Positions 1 through 7,528 of a DNA stretch of 64,000 bases are shown piece by piece. The DNA lies in contig NZ_JAMLDX010000012.1 in the NCBI RefSeq assembly GCF_024211275.1, positions 1 to 64,000 of the forward strand. The letters run 5' to 3'. The translations under genes were made by a program, and so were the position numbers. This DNA comes from Sphingomonas tagetis. GTDB taxonomy: Bacteria; Pseudomonadota; Alphaproteobacteria; Sphingomonadales; Sphingomonadaceae. The notes below the pieces were generated by a model that searched no databases, was not told the DNA's origin, and saw only the letters and a program-made list of their open reading frames with translations. Within the stretch, counting starts at the first letter, position 1. The number at the start of each line of letters is the position of its first letter.

Positions 1-58
1 CGCTCCCCCACCCGGCCACCCACATCGTATCCTGAATGGGTGGCCGGGTGGGGGAGCG
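1..58. repeat. Long palindromic (REP-like) repeat, copy 1
   Basis: Two 22-bp arms (1-22 and 37-58) are perfect inverted complements around a 14-nt loop. The arm reads CGCTCCCCCACCCGGCCACC followed by CA. The same arms recur at 38978-39060, and both loops contain TATCCTG. The left arm begins at the window edge, so it may be longer. It lies just upstream of birA and could form a strong RNA hairpin between genes. Confidence 0.85.
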
Positions 59-77
59 GGCCGGTGCCGCATCGCGC

Positions 78-791
78 ATGGTTCTGACCAGCCTGATCCG
101 CACGGTCGAGGAGACCGGATCGACCAATGCGGACATGCTCGCGCTCGCCGCGGCGGGTGCGAGCGAGGGCAGCTGGCTTCGTGCCGAGCGCCAGACCTCG
201 GGCAAGGGCCGGCAGGGCAGGGCGTGGGAATCGCCTGCGGGTAATCTCTACGCCAGCACGCTCGTCCGGCTGCGGCCGAGTGATCCGCCCGCCGCAACGC
301 TCGCGCTGGTCGCGGCGGTCGCGCTGGAAGAGGCGGTGCGCGTGTTCCTGCCCTCAGGTGGTACGCTCAAATGGCCCAACGACCTGCTGGTCGATGGCGC
401 CAAGCTCTCCGGTATCCTGCTCGAACGCGCGGGCGATGCGGTGGTGATCGGCATCGGCGCGAATCTCGCGCATCGTCCCGATCTGCCCGACCGGCCGGCG
501 ACGAGCCTTGCCGCGCACGGCGCATCCGCCGACCCTGCGACCCTGCTCGACGTGCTCGCCGAAGCGTTCGCCCGCTGGCTTGGGCGGTGGCGAGGCGAGG
601 GGCTCGATCCGGTGCGCCAGCGGTGGCTGGAGCGCGCGCATTCAACTGGAACCGCGCTGACCGCACGGCTGCCCGACGGTAGCGCGGCCGATGGCCTGTT
701 CGACGGCCTGACCCATGACGGCGCGCTGATCCTGCGCTTGGCCGATGGCTCGCGGCGTGTCATTCACGCGGGCGACGTGTTCCTGATCTGA
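78..791 (+). CDS. birA: Biotin--[acetyl-CoA-carboxylase] ligase
   Basis: This enzyme makes biotinyl-AMP and transfers biotin to the carboxyl carrier protein of acetyl-CoA carboxylase. The 237-residue product has the class I signature: GSTN at 14-17, the [10 protein letters not shown] adenylate loop at 41-50, KWPND at 98-102 and KLSGIL at 109-114. It lacks the N-terminal helix-turn-helix of E. coli BirA, so it is probably a ligase without repressor function. I chose the ATG at 78 because an earlier in-frame ATG at 36 lies inside the palindromic repeat and would add residues unrelated to the family. coaX follows after 10 bp in the same direction. A birA-coaX-ribonuclease J order is common in alphaproteobacteria, often downstream of the nuo operon. 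Confidence 0.93.
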   Translation: MVLTSLIRTVEETGSTNADMLALAAAGASEGSWLRAERQTSGKGRQGRAWESPAGNLYASTLVRLRPSDPPAATLALVAAVALEEAVRVFLPSGGTLKWPNDLLVDGAKLSGILLERAGDAVVIGIGANLAHRPDLPDRPATSLAAHGASADPATLLDVLAEAFARWLGRWRGEGLDPVRQRWLERAHSTGTALTARLPDGSAADGLFDGLTHDGALILRLADGSRRVIHAGDVFLI

Positions 792-801
792 AGGACCCGA
801 A

Positions 802-1578
802 ATGCTGCTCGCCATCGATGCCGGCAACACCAATGTCGTCTTCGCGCTGCTCGAAGGGCGCGAGATCCGCGCGCGCTGGCGCATCGCCACCGATCCGCGC
901 CGCACCGCCGACGAATATGCCGTGTGGCTGAGCCAGCTGCTGAGCCTCGAAGGCTTCGACCGCGCCGACGTGACCGCCGTCATCGTCGGCACCGTCGTCC
1001 CGCGCGCGCTGCACAATCTGCAAGTGCTCGCGAGCAAATATTTCAAGACCGACGCGGTGATCGCCGGCGCGGACGGCTGGCCGATCCGGCTGGATGTCGA
1101 GGAACCGCAGAGCATGGGCGCCGACCGCGCGCTCAACGTCATCGCCGCGCACGAGAAGCATCCCGGCGACCTGATCGTCATCGACTTCGGCACGGCGACG
1201 ACCTTCGAGGTCGCGGATTACAGTGGCGCGTACAAGGGCGGGATCATCGCGCCGGGGATCAACCTGTCGCTCGACGCGCTGGTCAACGCGGCGGCCAAGC
1301 TGCCGCGCGTCGCGATCGAGGCGCCGCAGACCACCAGCGTGATCGGGGTCAACACCGCCGACCAGATGCATATCGGCATCTATTGGGGCTATATCGCGAT
1401 GATCGAGGGGCTGGTCGCGCGGGTGAAGGCCGAGATCGGGCGACCGGTGAAGGTGATCGCCACCGGCGGCCTCGCGGTGCTGTTCGAGAAGCATACCGAT
1501 GTGTTCGACGCGATCGAACCCGATCTGACCATTCAGGGGCTTGCGCTTCTGTGGGAACGGACCCAGGCGTCTGCCTGA
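802..1578 (+). CDS. coaX: Type III pantothenate kinase
   Basis: CoaX phosphorylates pantothenate, the first step of coenzyme A synthesis. The 258-residue length is normal for the family. The ASKHA-fold phosphate motif DAGNTN lies at 6-11, GADRALN at 106-112, DFGTATT at 128-134, and a late ATGG segment is present. It sits 10 bp after birA and 33 bp before the ribonuclease J gene on the same strand, so the three are probably co-transcribed. The cofactor theme (biotin, then CoA) fits acyl metabolism. No other function competes with this call. Confidence 0.95.
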   Translation: MLLAIDAGNTNVVFALLEGREIRARWRIATDPRRTADEYAVWLSQLLSLEGFDRADVTAVIVGTVVPRALHNLQVLASKYFKTDAVIAGADGWPIRLDVEEPQSMGADRALNVIAAHEKHPGDLIVIDFGTATTFEVADYSGAYKGGIIAPGINLSLDALVNAAAKLPRVAIEAPQTTSVIGVNTADQMHIGIYWGYIAMIEGLVARVKAEIGRPVKVIATGGLAVLFEKHTDVFDAIEPDLTIQGLALLWERTQASA

Positions 1579-1611
1579 ACATTCCCGCATCATGCGGAAC
1601 GAAGGAATAAC

Positions 1612-3252
1612 GTGACACCCGGCAACGAACTTCTTTTCCTCGCGCTCGGCGGTTCGGGCGAGATCGGCATGAACGTCAATCTCTACGGCTGCCGCGGCAA
1701 GTGGATCATGGTCGATTGCGGGGTGATCTTCGGCAATCCCGACTATCCCGGCATCGACCTGATCCTGCCCGATTTGCAGTTCATCGAGGAGCGGCTGGAC
1801 GATCTGCTCGGCATCGTGCTGACGCACGGGCATGAGGACCATATCGGCGCGCTGCCCTATCTCGCGCTCGACCTCGGCGTGCCGCTCTATGCCACGCCGT
1901 TCACCGCCGGGCTGATCCACGGCAAGCTCGACGAGGAAGGCATCGCCGATCGCGTCGAACTGAACGTCGTGCGCGAGGAGGAGCCGTTCGAGCTCGGTCC
2001 GTTCGGCATCCGTTACGTGCCGCTGGCGCATTCGATTCCCGAGGGCAATGCGGTGCTGATCGACACCCCCTATGGCCGCGTGTTCCACACCGGCGACTGG
2101 AAGATCGACGAGACGCCGGTGATGGGATCGCCCTCGACCGCGCAGGAACTGACCGAGATCGGTGACGCCGGCGTGCTGGCGCTGGTCTGCGATTCGACCA
2201 ATGTCTTCAATCCCGAGGCGTCGGGTTCCGAGCAGGAAGTGCGCGAAGGGCTCGACCGCGTGATCGCGGGCGCCAAGGGGCGCGTGCTGGTCACCACCTT
2301 CGCCTCCAACGCCGCGCGGCTGCAGACGCTGGGGCAGGCGGCCAAGGATACCGGGCGCGCGATGTGCGTCGCCGGGCGTTCGCTCGACCGCATCCTGCGC
2401 GTGGCGAAGGCCACCGGCTATCTGCGCGACTTTCCCGAGACGGTCGACTTCGACACCGCGATGACGCTGCCGCGCGACAAGGTGATGATCGTTGCTACTG
2501 GCGGGCAGGGCGAACCGCGCGCCGCGCTCGCGCGCATCGCCGAGGGCAATCACCAGCTCAAGGTCGATGACGGCGATCTGGTGGTCTTCTCGTCCAAGCA
2601 GATCCCCGGCAACGAAATGGCGATCGGCCGGATCATGAACCAGCTTGCGACCAAGGGGGTCGACATGGTCACCGACCGCCAGGCCTTCGTCCATGTCTCG
2701 GGCCATCCCGGGCGCCCGGAACTGGCCGAGATGTACCGCTGGATTCGGCCTCAAATTCTGGTGCCGGTGCATGGCGAGATGCGTCACATCGCCGAACAGG
2801 CGCATTTCGGGGTCGAGCAGGGCATTCCCAGCGCGGTCGTGCAGAACAATGGCGAGATCGTCCGTCTCGCCCCCGGCAAGCCCGAAAAGCTTGGCTTCGC
2901 CCCCGCTGGCCGGCTGGTGCTCGACGGCGATGTGATCCTGCCGGCGGACGGCTCGACAATGAACGAGCGCCGCAAGCTCGGCCTTTACGGCCAGATGTCG
3001 GTCGCGGTGGCGCTCAAGGCGAACGGCAAGCTCGCCGGCACGCCCGAGGTCCGCATCCAAGGGGTGCCGGTCGAGGAGGATCGCGAACCGTTCCTCGAGG
3101 AAGCCTGCGAGGCTGCGGCCAAGGCCGTGACCACTGCAAAAGGCGGCGACCGCGAGAAGCTGCGCGAGGCGGTGCGGCTGGCGACGCGGCGCGTGGCGGT
3201 CAGATGGACCGGCAAGAAGCCGGTCGTCGATGTGATGCTGATCGAGGTCTGA
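1612..3252 (+). CDS. rnj: Ribonuclease J family metallo-beta-lactamase ribonuclease
   Basis: The product is a 546-residue zinc-dependent exo/endoribonuclease for RNA maturation and decay. The metallo-beta-lactamase signature HGHEDH lies at 72-77, HTGDWKID follows near 160, and the beta-CASP part carries VHVSGHPGRPE and PVHGEMRH. The length and the C-terminal extension match RNase J. Translation starts at a GTG at 1612; no earlier start gives a better family fit. In alphaproteobacteria this gene commonly precedes a DUF1467 gene, as it does here, 11 bp downstream. Confidence 0.94.
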   Translation: MTPGNELLFLALGGSGEIGMNVNLYGCRGKWIMVDCGVIFGNPDYPGIDLILPDLQFIEERLDDLLGIVLTHGHEDHIGALPYLALDLGVPLYATPFTAGLIHGKLDEEGIADRVELNVVREEEPFELGPFGIRYVPLAHSIPEGNAVLIDTPYGRVFHTGDWKIDETPVMGSPSTAQELTEIGDAGVLALVCDSTNVFNPEASGSEQEVREGLDRVIAGAKGRVLVTTFASNAARLQTLGQAAKDTGRAMCVAGRSLDRILRVAKATGYLRDFPETVDFDTAMTLPRDKVMIVATGGQGEPRAALARIAEGNHQLKVDDGDLVVFSSKQIPGNEMAIGRIMNQLATKGVDMVTDRQAFVHVSGHPGRPELAEMYRWIRPQILVPVHGEMRHIAEQAHFGVEQGIPSAVVQNNGEIVRLAPGKPEKLGFAPAGRLVLDGDVILPADGSTMNERRKLGLYGQMSVAVALKANGKLAGTPEVRIQGVPVEEDREPFLEEACEAAAKAVTTAKGGDREKLREAVRLATRRVAVRWTGKKPVVDVMLIEV

Positions 3253-3263
3253 GGGTTTAGCCG

Positions 3264-3524
3264 ATGTGGTGGGGCAGCGCGCTCGCGATCTATTTCCTGT
3301 TCTGGTTCCTGGCGCTGTTTCTGGTGCTGCCCTTTTCGGCGCGCACCAGCGTCGAGGCGGGCGAGGCACTGGTGCCGGGGCAGGCGGAGAGCGCGCCGCA
3401 CCGGTTCGAGGCGGGCCGCATCGCGCTGCGCACCACCATCGTCGCGACGGTGATGTTCGGCCTCTTCTATCTCAACTATGTCTTCGGCTGGATCACCAGC
3501 GACATGCTCGACTACTGGAACTGA
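3264..3524 (+). CDS. DUF1467 family small membrane protein
   Basis: The 86-residue protein has two hydrophobic segments, about 4-24 and 55-76, joined by a polar loop with SARTSVEAGEALVPG. This layout matches DUF1467, a family of unknown function that often follows ribonuclease J in alphaproteobacteria. It starts 11 bp after rnj and is probably the last gene of the birA-coaX-rnj transcript. It ends 7 bp before the tail of the convergent hypothetical gene on the minus strand. Confidence 0.85.
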   Translation: MWWGSALAIYFLFWFLALFLVLPFSARTSVEAGEALVPGQAESAPHRFEAGRIALRTTIVATVMFGLFYLNYVFGWITSDMLDYWN

Positions 3525-3531
3525 GCCGGGA

Positions 3532-4158
3532 CTATCTCACCATCGGTTCGCCGGCCTTGAACTTGGCGTTGTCGGCCTGCGCCTTGCTGTAAGCGCGCTG
3601 CTCGTCCGATTTCTTGAAGCTGGCTGCGGCCTCGTCCATCGACTTGATCGCCTCGCCCTGAATCTTGCCCATGTTCGTCATCATATAGCCGGACATGGCG
3701 TCGGAAATGCGGGCATAGTCGAACTCGCGGCCATCGAGGCGCGCGTCGATCTGCTCGTCCATCGAGGCGCGGCCGATCACCTCATATTGGTCGGCGCCCT
3801 TGATCGCGAAGCCCTTGCCCAGCGCCTTCTCCGCCGCGTCGGTCATCTCGAAACTGGTCGAGATGCGCGCCTTCTTTTCGCCCGCAGACGCAATATCGAC
3901 GGTGTATTTGGCGACCTGCACGCCGTTGGCGTGGAAATACCAGACCATCGACTTTTCGGGCGTACCGCCGCGTGTCACCGATCCGCCGCGCTGGTTATAG
4001 ACCATTTTGTCGAATGCCGAGGGCAGCGGGCTCGATTCGACGATGCGATAGACCTCGGCCACGGGCTTGTCATAGGTCTCGCCGCCCTTGAGCGGACCAT
4101 GGAAATACACGCCCGCCGCCAGCGCCGCGGCCACGCCGCCGAACATCAATTCCTTCAT
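3532..4158 (-). CDS. Hypothetical exported or membrane-anchored protein
   Basis: I do not recognise a family for this 208-residue protein. An N-terminal hydrophobic stretch (about 5-20, MFGGVAAALAAGVYF) suggests a signal peptide or single anchor. The rest is soluble and mixed alpha/beta, with a charged C-terminal part rich in Lys, Ala and Glu that could be helical. There is no lipobox and no cysteine. It is convergent with the DUF1467 gene and lies upstream of the GNAT/carboxypeptidase group on the same strand, separated by 85 bp on the 3' side of that group. Composition matches its neighbours. Confidence 0.7.
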   Translation of the reverse strand: MKELMFGGVAAALAAGVYFHGPLKGGETYDKPVAEVYRIVESSPLPSAFDKMVYNQRGGSVTRGGTPEKSMVWYFHANGVQVAKYTVDIASAGEKKARISTSFEMTDAAEKALGKGFAIKGADQYEVIGRASMDEQIDARLDGREFDYARISDAMSGYMMTNMGKIQGEAIKSMDEAAASFKKSDEQRAYSKAQADNAKFKAGEPMVR

Positions 4159-4243
4159 CGTCAGCCCCCGATGGTTGCGGGGCCGGGTTAGCGCACGGGC
4201 GTCAATCGCCGCCCAATAAGCATCCCTAATCCGGCATTAGCCA

Positions 4244-4702
4244 TCACGTCAGGGGCAGGGCGTAGAAACAGTTGAACTCGGTCGCCTCGTAATCGGCGAA
4301 CGCGGGCGAGGGCACGAAGCCGTGCCGCTTGTACAGCGCGTGCGCGGCGTCGAAGGCCGGGCCGGTGCCGGTTTCGAGCTTGAGTGCGCGATAGCCGCGC
4401 TGGCGGGCGCGGGCGATGATGTCGCGCAGGATCGCCGTGCCGACGCCGCGGCCCAGCGCCGCCTGCGCAGTCCGCATCGACTTGATCTCGCCGGTGCCGT
4501 CGCCGAGCGCCTTGAGCGCGCCGATGCCGAGCAGCGTCTCGCCGTCCCAGCACGACAGGAAGGTGATGTCGGGCGTCTTGAGCCCGGACAGGTCGAGGAA
4601 ATGACAGGTGCCGGGCGGCGAATTGGCGAGCATGCCGCCGGCATGGATTTCCAGCAGGCCGATGACCTGCGGATCATCCAGGCCGCCCTCGCGGATCTCC
4701 AT
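4244..4702 (-). CDS. GNAT family N-acetyltransferase
   Basis: The 152-residue protein has a GNAT fold. The acetyl-CoA binding region LGRGVGTAILRDIIARARQ fits motif A (R/Q-x-x-G-x-G/A), followed by a C-terminal segment with LYKRHGFVPS, the usual last strands. I chose the ATG at 4702 because it overlaps the TGA of the upstream carboxypeptidase gene by one base (TGATG), which suggests translational coupling. A longer in-frame start at 4762 would lie inside that gene. The substrate is unknown. Coupling to a peptidase that trims C-termini suggests action on a related peptide or amino acid, but this is inference. Confidence 0.85.
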   Translation of the reverse strand: MEIREGGLDDPQVIGLLEIHAGGMLANSPPGTCHFLDLSGLKTPDITFLSCWDGETLLGIGALKALGDGTGEIKSMRTAQAALGRGVGTAILRDIIARARQRGYRALKLETGTGPAFDAAHALYKRHGFVPSPAFADYEATEFNCFYALPLT

Positions 4703-5820
4703 CAGAGGTCGTCGATCATGCCCGCCAGCGTATCGAGGCAGGCGTGGGCAAGCGCCTTGCACCGCTCGGGCGACCAGCCGAATTCGGCGTCGGGGCTGGG
4801 ATCGTGATCCTTGAACGGCATTTCCAGCGTCATCGCGACCGCGCCGAACCGCTCGGCGAGCTGGTTGGTCGACATCGACAAATTGGCCATGCCCGGCGCC
4901 GACTTCTCATAGCCCTGTTCGAGCTGGAACAGCGGTGTGGCGTCGGCGAGGCGGCGGCCGTAATCGTAGAATTTATCGCCGAGCGCGTCGGTCCAGCTCG
5001 GAATGCCCTCGAAGCCGGCGAGGAAATTGGCGGGAATGGCCTCGTCGCCATGCACGTCCATCGCGAAATCGACCCCGGTTTCGTCCATCGCCGCGCGGAC
5101 GAGGAACACTTCGGGGCTCTTGTCCATGCTCGGCGAATGCCATTCGCGGTTGAGGTTCACGCCGACGGCATTGGTGCGCAGATGGCCGCGGAAGCTGCCG
5201 TCCGGGTTCATGTTGGGAACGAGATGCAGCGTCGTCTTTTCGCGCAGCGCCCTGGCGGCCGCGTCGGTGGGGTCGGTGAGCATCTCCAGCGCGCCCTCCA
5301 TCCACCATTCGGCCATCGATTCGCCCGGATGCTGGCGGGCGTAGAGCCACACCTGTTTCGGCCCGTCGCCAAGCGTCAGCAGGTCGAGCGCCCGCCCGTC
5401 GAGCGTGCGGCCAAGCTCGCGGTGGGTGACGCCGGCCGTTGTGGCCATGCGTGCGATCAGATCCTGGTGCCGCTCCATGCTGTAGGGCGCGAAATAGGCG
5501 AACCAGGCGATGTCGCTCTCGAAGCTGTGATTGAACGAGAAGACGCCGTCGGCATAGGCGCCATCGGTCAGCCGCCAGGTCTCGCGGTCGGTGCTGACGC
5601 GGGCGCGATAGCCGGGCCAGCCGAACGCATAGGCGGCCTTGCCGGCGTTGACGATGCGGAAGGTCACCCGACGCCCGCGCGCGCCGGCGACGCGAAAATG
5701 GAACCACTGGAAGAAATCGGACTGGTGATCCGCCACGATTTCGAGGTCGATTCGGTCGCCGTCGATGGCGGCGACGCGGATGTTGCCGCTGTCGAACGCG
5801 GCGTTGATGTGGATCGTCAT
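4702..5820 (-). CDS. M14 family zinc carboxypeptidase, cytosolic-carboxypeptidase-like
   Basis: The 372-residue protein resembles the Nna1/CCP branch of M14 carboxypeptidases. An N-terminal beta-sandwich domain (about 1-125, with [11 protein letters not shown]) precedes the catalytic domain. Zinc ligands appear at H164 and E167 (QHPGE) and H257 (DVHGDE), with NPDG at 205-208, NLNREW at 222-227 and the likely catalytic Glu in TLEMPF at about 333. There is no signal peptide, so it should be cytoplasmic. The start overlaps the stop of the upstream DUF4136 gene (ATGA), and its own stop overlaps the GNAT start. CCPs remove C-terminal residues such as glutamates in eukaryotes; the bacterial substrates are mostly unknown. 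Confidence 0.9.
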   Translation of the reverse strand: MTIHINAAFDSGNIRVAAIDGDRIDLEIVADHQSDFFQWFHFRVAGARGRRVTFRIVNAGKAAYAFGWPGYRARVSTDRETWRLTDGAYADGVFSFNHSFESDIAWFAYFAPYSMERHQDLIARMATTAGVTHRELGRTLDGRALDLLTLGDGPKQVWLYARQHPGESMAEWWMEGALEMLTDPTDAAARALREKTTLHLVPNMNPDGSFRGHLRTNAVGVNLNREWHSPSMDKSPEVFLVRAAMDETGVDFAMDVHGDEAIPANFLAGFEGIPSWTDALGDKFYDYGRRLADATPLFQLEQGYEKSAPGMANLSMSTNQLAERFGAVAMTLEMPFKDHDPSPDAEFGWSPERCKALAHACLDTLAGMIDDL

Positions 5821-6413
5821 TTCACCTGAATAGTGATGCCGGATTGTCCGGGGAACCCCTTGAACAGCGCAGCTGCCATCCGTGCAGCGCCGTCGACCGG
5901 CTGCGCGCCGGGCTGGCCCTCCAGCGTCTCGGCGAGTGCGCGGCCTTCCCAGATCATCGTGTTGTCGCCGCGGCGGCGGAGCTGCACCGTGAGCTCGCTG
6001 GCATAGACGGTGCGCGTCTTGCTGCCGATGCCGAAGCTGGCGCCGCCGCCGAGACCCACGCCGCCGCCATAGCTGCCCCCGCCGATGCCGATCGTCACGG
6101 GCGGGCGAGTGCGGACCTGGCCGCGGTCGGTGCGGCTGAAGCCGACCGTGGCGATATAGTCGGCCCTGGTGGCGTCGGCTGCCTGCGCGAAGCCCAGCCG
6201 CGCCATCTCGGCGCCGACCGCGCCCGAATAGAGCGCATATTCGGGGCCGCCCTGCGCCGGGCTCTGCGGCGCGAGCGCGACCGTCCCGGCCGGAATCGGC
6301 TGCGAAAGGTGATAGCGGACGACGTCGACCGGCGCGGTACGGCTGGTGGTGGTCGAACAGCCTGCCACCAGCGCGGCGGTGGCGGCGAGGGCGAGCAGCG
6401 CGCGGGTCTTCAT
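5817..6413 (-). CDS. DUF4136 family lipoprotein
   Basis: The 198-residue product starts with a lipoprotein signal whose lipobox LVAGC puts the acylated cysteine at 19. The body matches DUF4136: an early [11 protein letters not shown] segment, a central Gly-rich stretch ([17 protein letters not shown]) and the late basic/hydrophobic core around [10 protein letters not shown] took the ATG at 6413 because the lipoprotein signal starts there; upstream in-frame codons have no such signal. Its stop overlaps the carboxypeptidase start by 4 bp, making it the first gene of a three-gene coupled operon. The function of DUF4136 lipoproteins is not established. Confidence 0.85.
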   Translation of the reverse strand: MKTRALLALAATAALVAGCSTTTSRTAPVDVVRYHLSQPIPAGTVALAPQSPAQGGPEYALYSGAVGAEMARLGFAQAADATRADYIATVGFSRTDRGQVRTRPPVTIGIGGGSYGGGVGLGGGASFGIGSKTRTVYASELTVQLRRRGDNTMIWEGRALAETLEGQPGAQPVDGAARMAAALFKGFPGQSGITIQVK

Positions 6414-6530
6414 CGGAACATGTCCTCCTGCCGCTCGGCACGAACGGCGCATCCTGATCAACATCGTTACGCCCCTGCCGGTTCCGTGCAATGGGTTGCG
6501 CGGCGAACCGCGAAATTCTCGCCTGCTTCC

Positions 6531-6559
6531 TTGACTTCCGCAGGACTCACATCTAGGCG
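6531..6559 (+). promoter_or_regulatory. Possible sigma70-type promoter of rpmJ
   Basis: TTGACT at 6531-6536 is a good -35 element. Seventeen bases later the sequence TAGGCG is a weak -10. It lies about 45 bp upstream of rpmJ, in a suitable position. Assignment rests on the -35 alone. Confidence 0.35.
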
Positions 6560-6605
6560 GGCGCCTCTTTTCCGGCATAGCCAAACAACGAGTACGAGAC
6601 GGGTC

Positions 6606-6731
6606 ATGAAGATCGTCAACAGCCTTAAGTCGCTCAAGGGGCGGCACCGTGACAACCGCGTGATCCGCCGCCGCGGCCGCGTGTACGTCATCAACAAGAC
6701 CCAGGGCCGCTTCAAGGCCCGCCAGGGCTGA
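6606..6731 (+). CDS. rpmJ: 50S ribosomal protein bL36
   Basis: This 41-residue basic protein begins [18 protein letters not shown] and ends [11 protein letters not shown]. It is the C-minus type of bL36: it has no cysteines and so lacks the zinc ribbon of the other paralogue. This form is usual in alphaproteobacteria. It is a structural component of the large ribosomal subunit. A HAD hydrolase gene starts 10 bp after its stop on the same strand. Confidence 0.96.
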   Translation: MKIVNSLKSLKGRHRDNRVIRRRGRVYVINKTQGRFKARQG

Positions 6732-6741
6732 AGCCTGACCT

Positions 6742-7356
6742 GTGGCGGGACGTCCGCACGCCGTTATCTTCGATATCGGCAACGTCCTGTTCCACTGGCA
6801 TCCGCGGTTTCTCTACGAGCGCCTGATCGGTGACGATCGGGCGCTCGAAGCGTTTCTGAAGGATGTTGTCACGGTCGAGTGGCACTTCCAGCATGATGCG
6901 GGTCGCGACTTCGCCGACACCTCGGCGGAGCTGAGCGCGCGATTTCCCGAACATGCCAAGCTGATCGCCGCTTGGGGGCCGCGCTTCAACGACAGCGTCG
7001 ACAGGCCGGTCGCAGGAATGCACGAGCTGGTCGCCGAACTCGACTCGGCGGGCGTGCCGCTGTTCGCGATCACCAATTTCAGCCACGAGTTCTTCCCGCC
7101 GTTCCGCGCGGCATGGCCGGCGCTGTTCGACCGCTTCCGCGATGTAGTGGTGTCGGGAGACGAGCGGCTGGTGAAGCCTGACGCGGCGATCTACCGGCTC
7201 GCGCTCGACCGCTTCGGGCTGCGCGCCGAAGATGCGGTGTTCATCGATGACAGCGCCGCCAATGTCGCGGGCGCACAGGCCCTCGGCATCCGCTCGATCC
7301 ACTTCAAGGACGCGGCATCGACCCGCGCCGAACTGGCCGCCGCGAACCTCATCTGA
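6742..7356 (+). CDS. HAD family hydrolase (subfamily IA)
   Basis: The 204-residue protein has the haloacid dehalogenase motifs: FDIGNVLF at 10-17 with the nucleophile Asp11, the motif II region ITNFSHEF, Lys in VKPD, and the motif IV acids in FIDDSAANV. A DxGNV rather than DxDGT motif I places it near YihX-type sugar phosphatases or 2-haloacid-dehalogenase-like enzymes. It starts at a GTG 10 bp after rpmJ, so it is probably co-transcribed with it. The substrate cannot be told from sequence. Confidence 0.88.
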   Translation: MAGRPHAVIFDIGNVLFHWHPRFLYERLIGDDRALEAFLKDVVTVEWHFQHDAGRDFADTSAELSARFPEHAKLIAAWGPRFNDSVDRPVAGMHELVAELDSAGVPLFAITNFSHEFFPPFRAAWPALFDRFRDVVVSGDERLVKPDAAIYRLALDRFGLRAEDAVFIDDSAANVAGAQALGIRSIHFKDAASTRAELAAANLI

Positions 7357-7374
7357 CTGTCTGGAAAAGTTTTA

Positions 7375-7421
7375 GGCCCGGAAGCGTCACCGGGGGGGGG
7401 AGGGGTTGACGCTTCCGGGCC
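7375..7421. terminator. Hairpin with G-rich loop between HAD and phyP genes
   Basis: The 15-bp arms GGCCCGGAAGCGTCA (7375-7389) and its exact complement (7407-7421) surround a 17-nt loop that contains a run of nine G, an A and four G. On the minus strand the stem is followed by a loose T-rich stretch (CTAAAACTTTT). It can end both the rpmJ-HAD transcript and the convergent nepR-phyP transcript. Confidence 0.65.
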
Positions 7422-7528
7422 CATGTCTTGGATAGCGAGAGCGGGGGGGCAAAAGGTCACTATCCGAAGTTCAAAACGCCGACTTCGGCACCCGGTTCCG
7501 CGTCATTGCGATTTTTTTGAATCTTTTT

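Noticed and set aside
36..77. An earlier in-frame ATG for birA
   Set aside because: It lies within the palindromic repeat, and the extra 14 residues match no ligase.
760..3369. An 869-codon open frame antisense to coaX and rnj
   Set aside because: It is a shadow of two certain genes and has the Arg/His/Asp-rich composition of a spurious frame.
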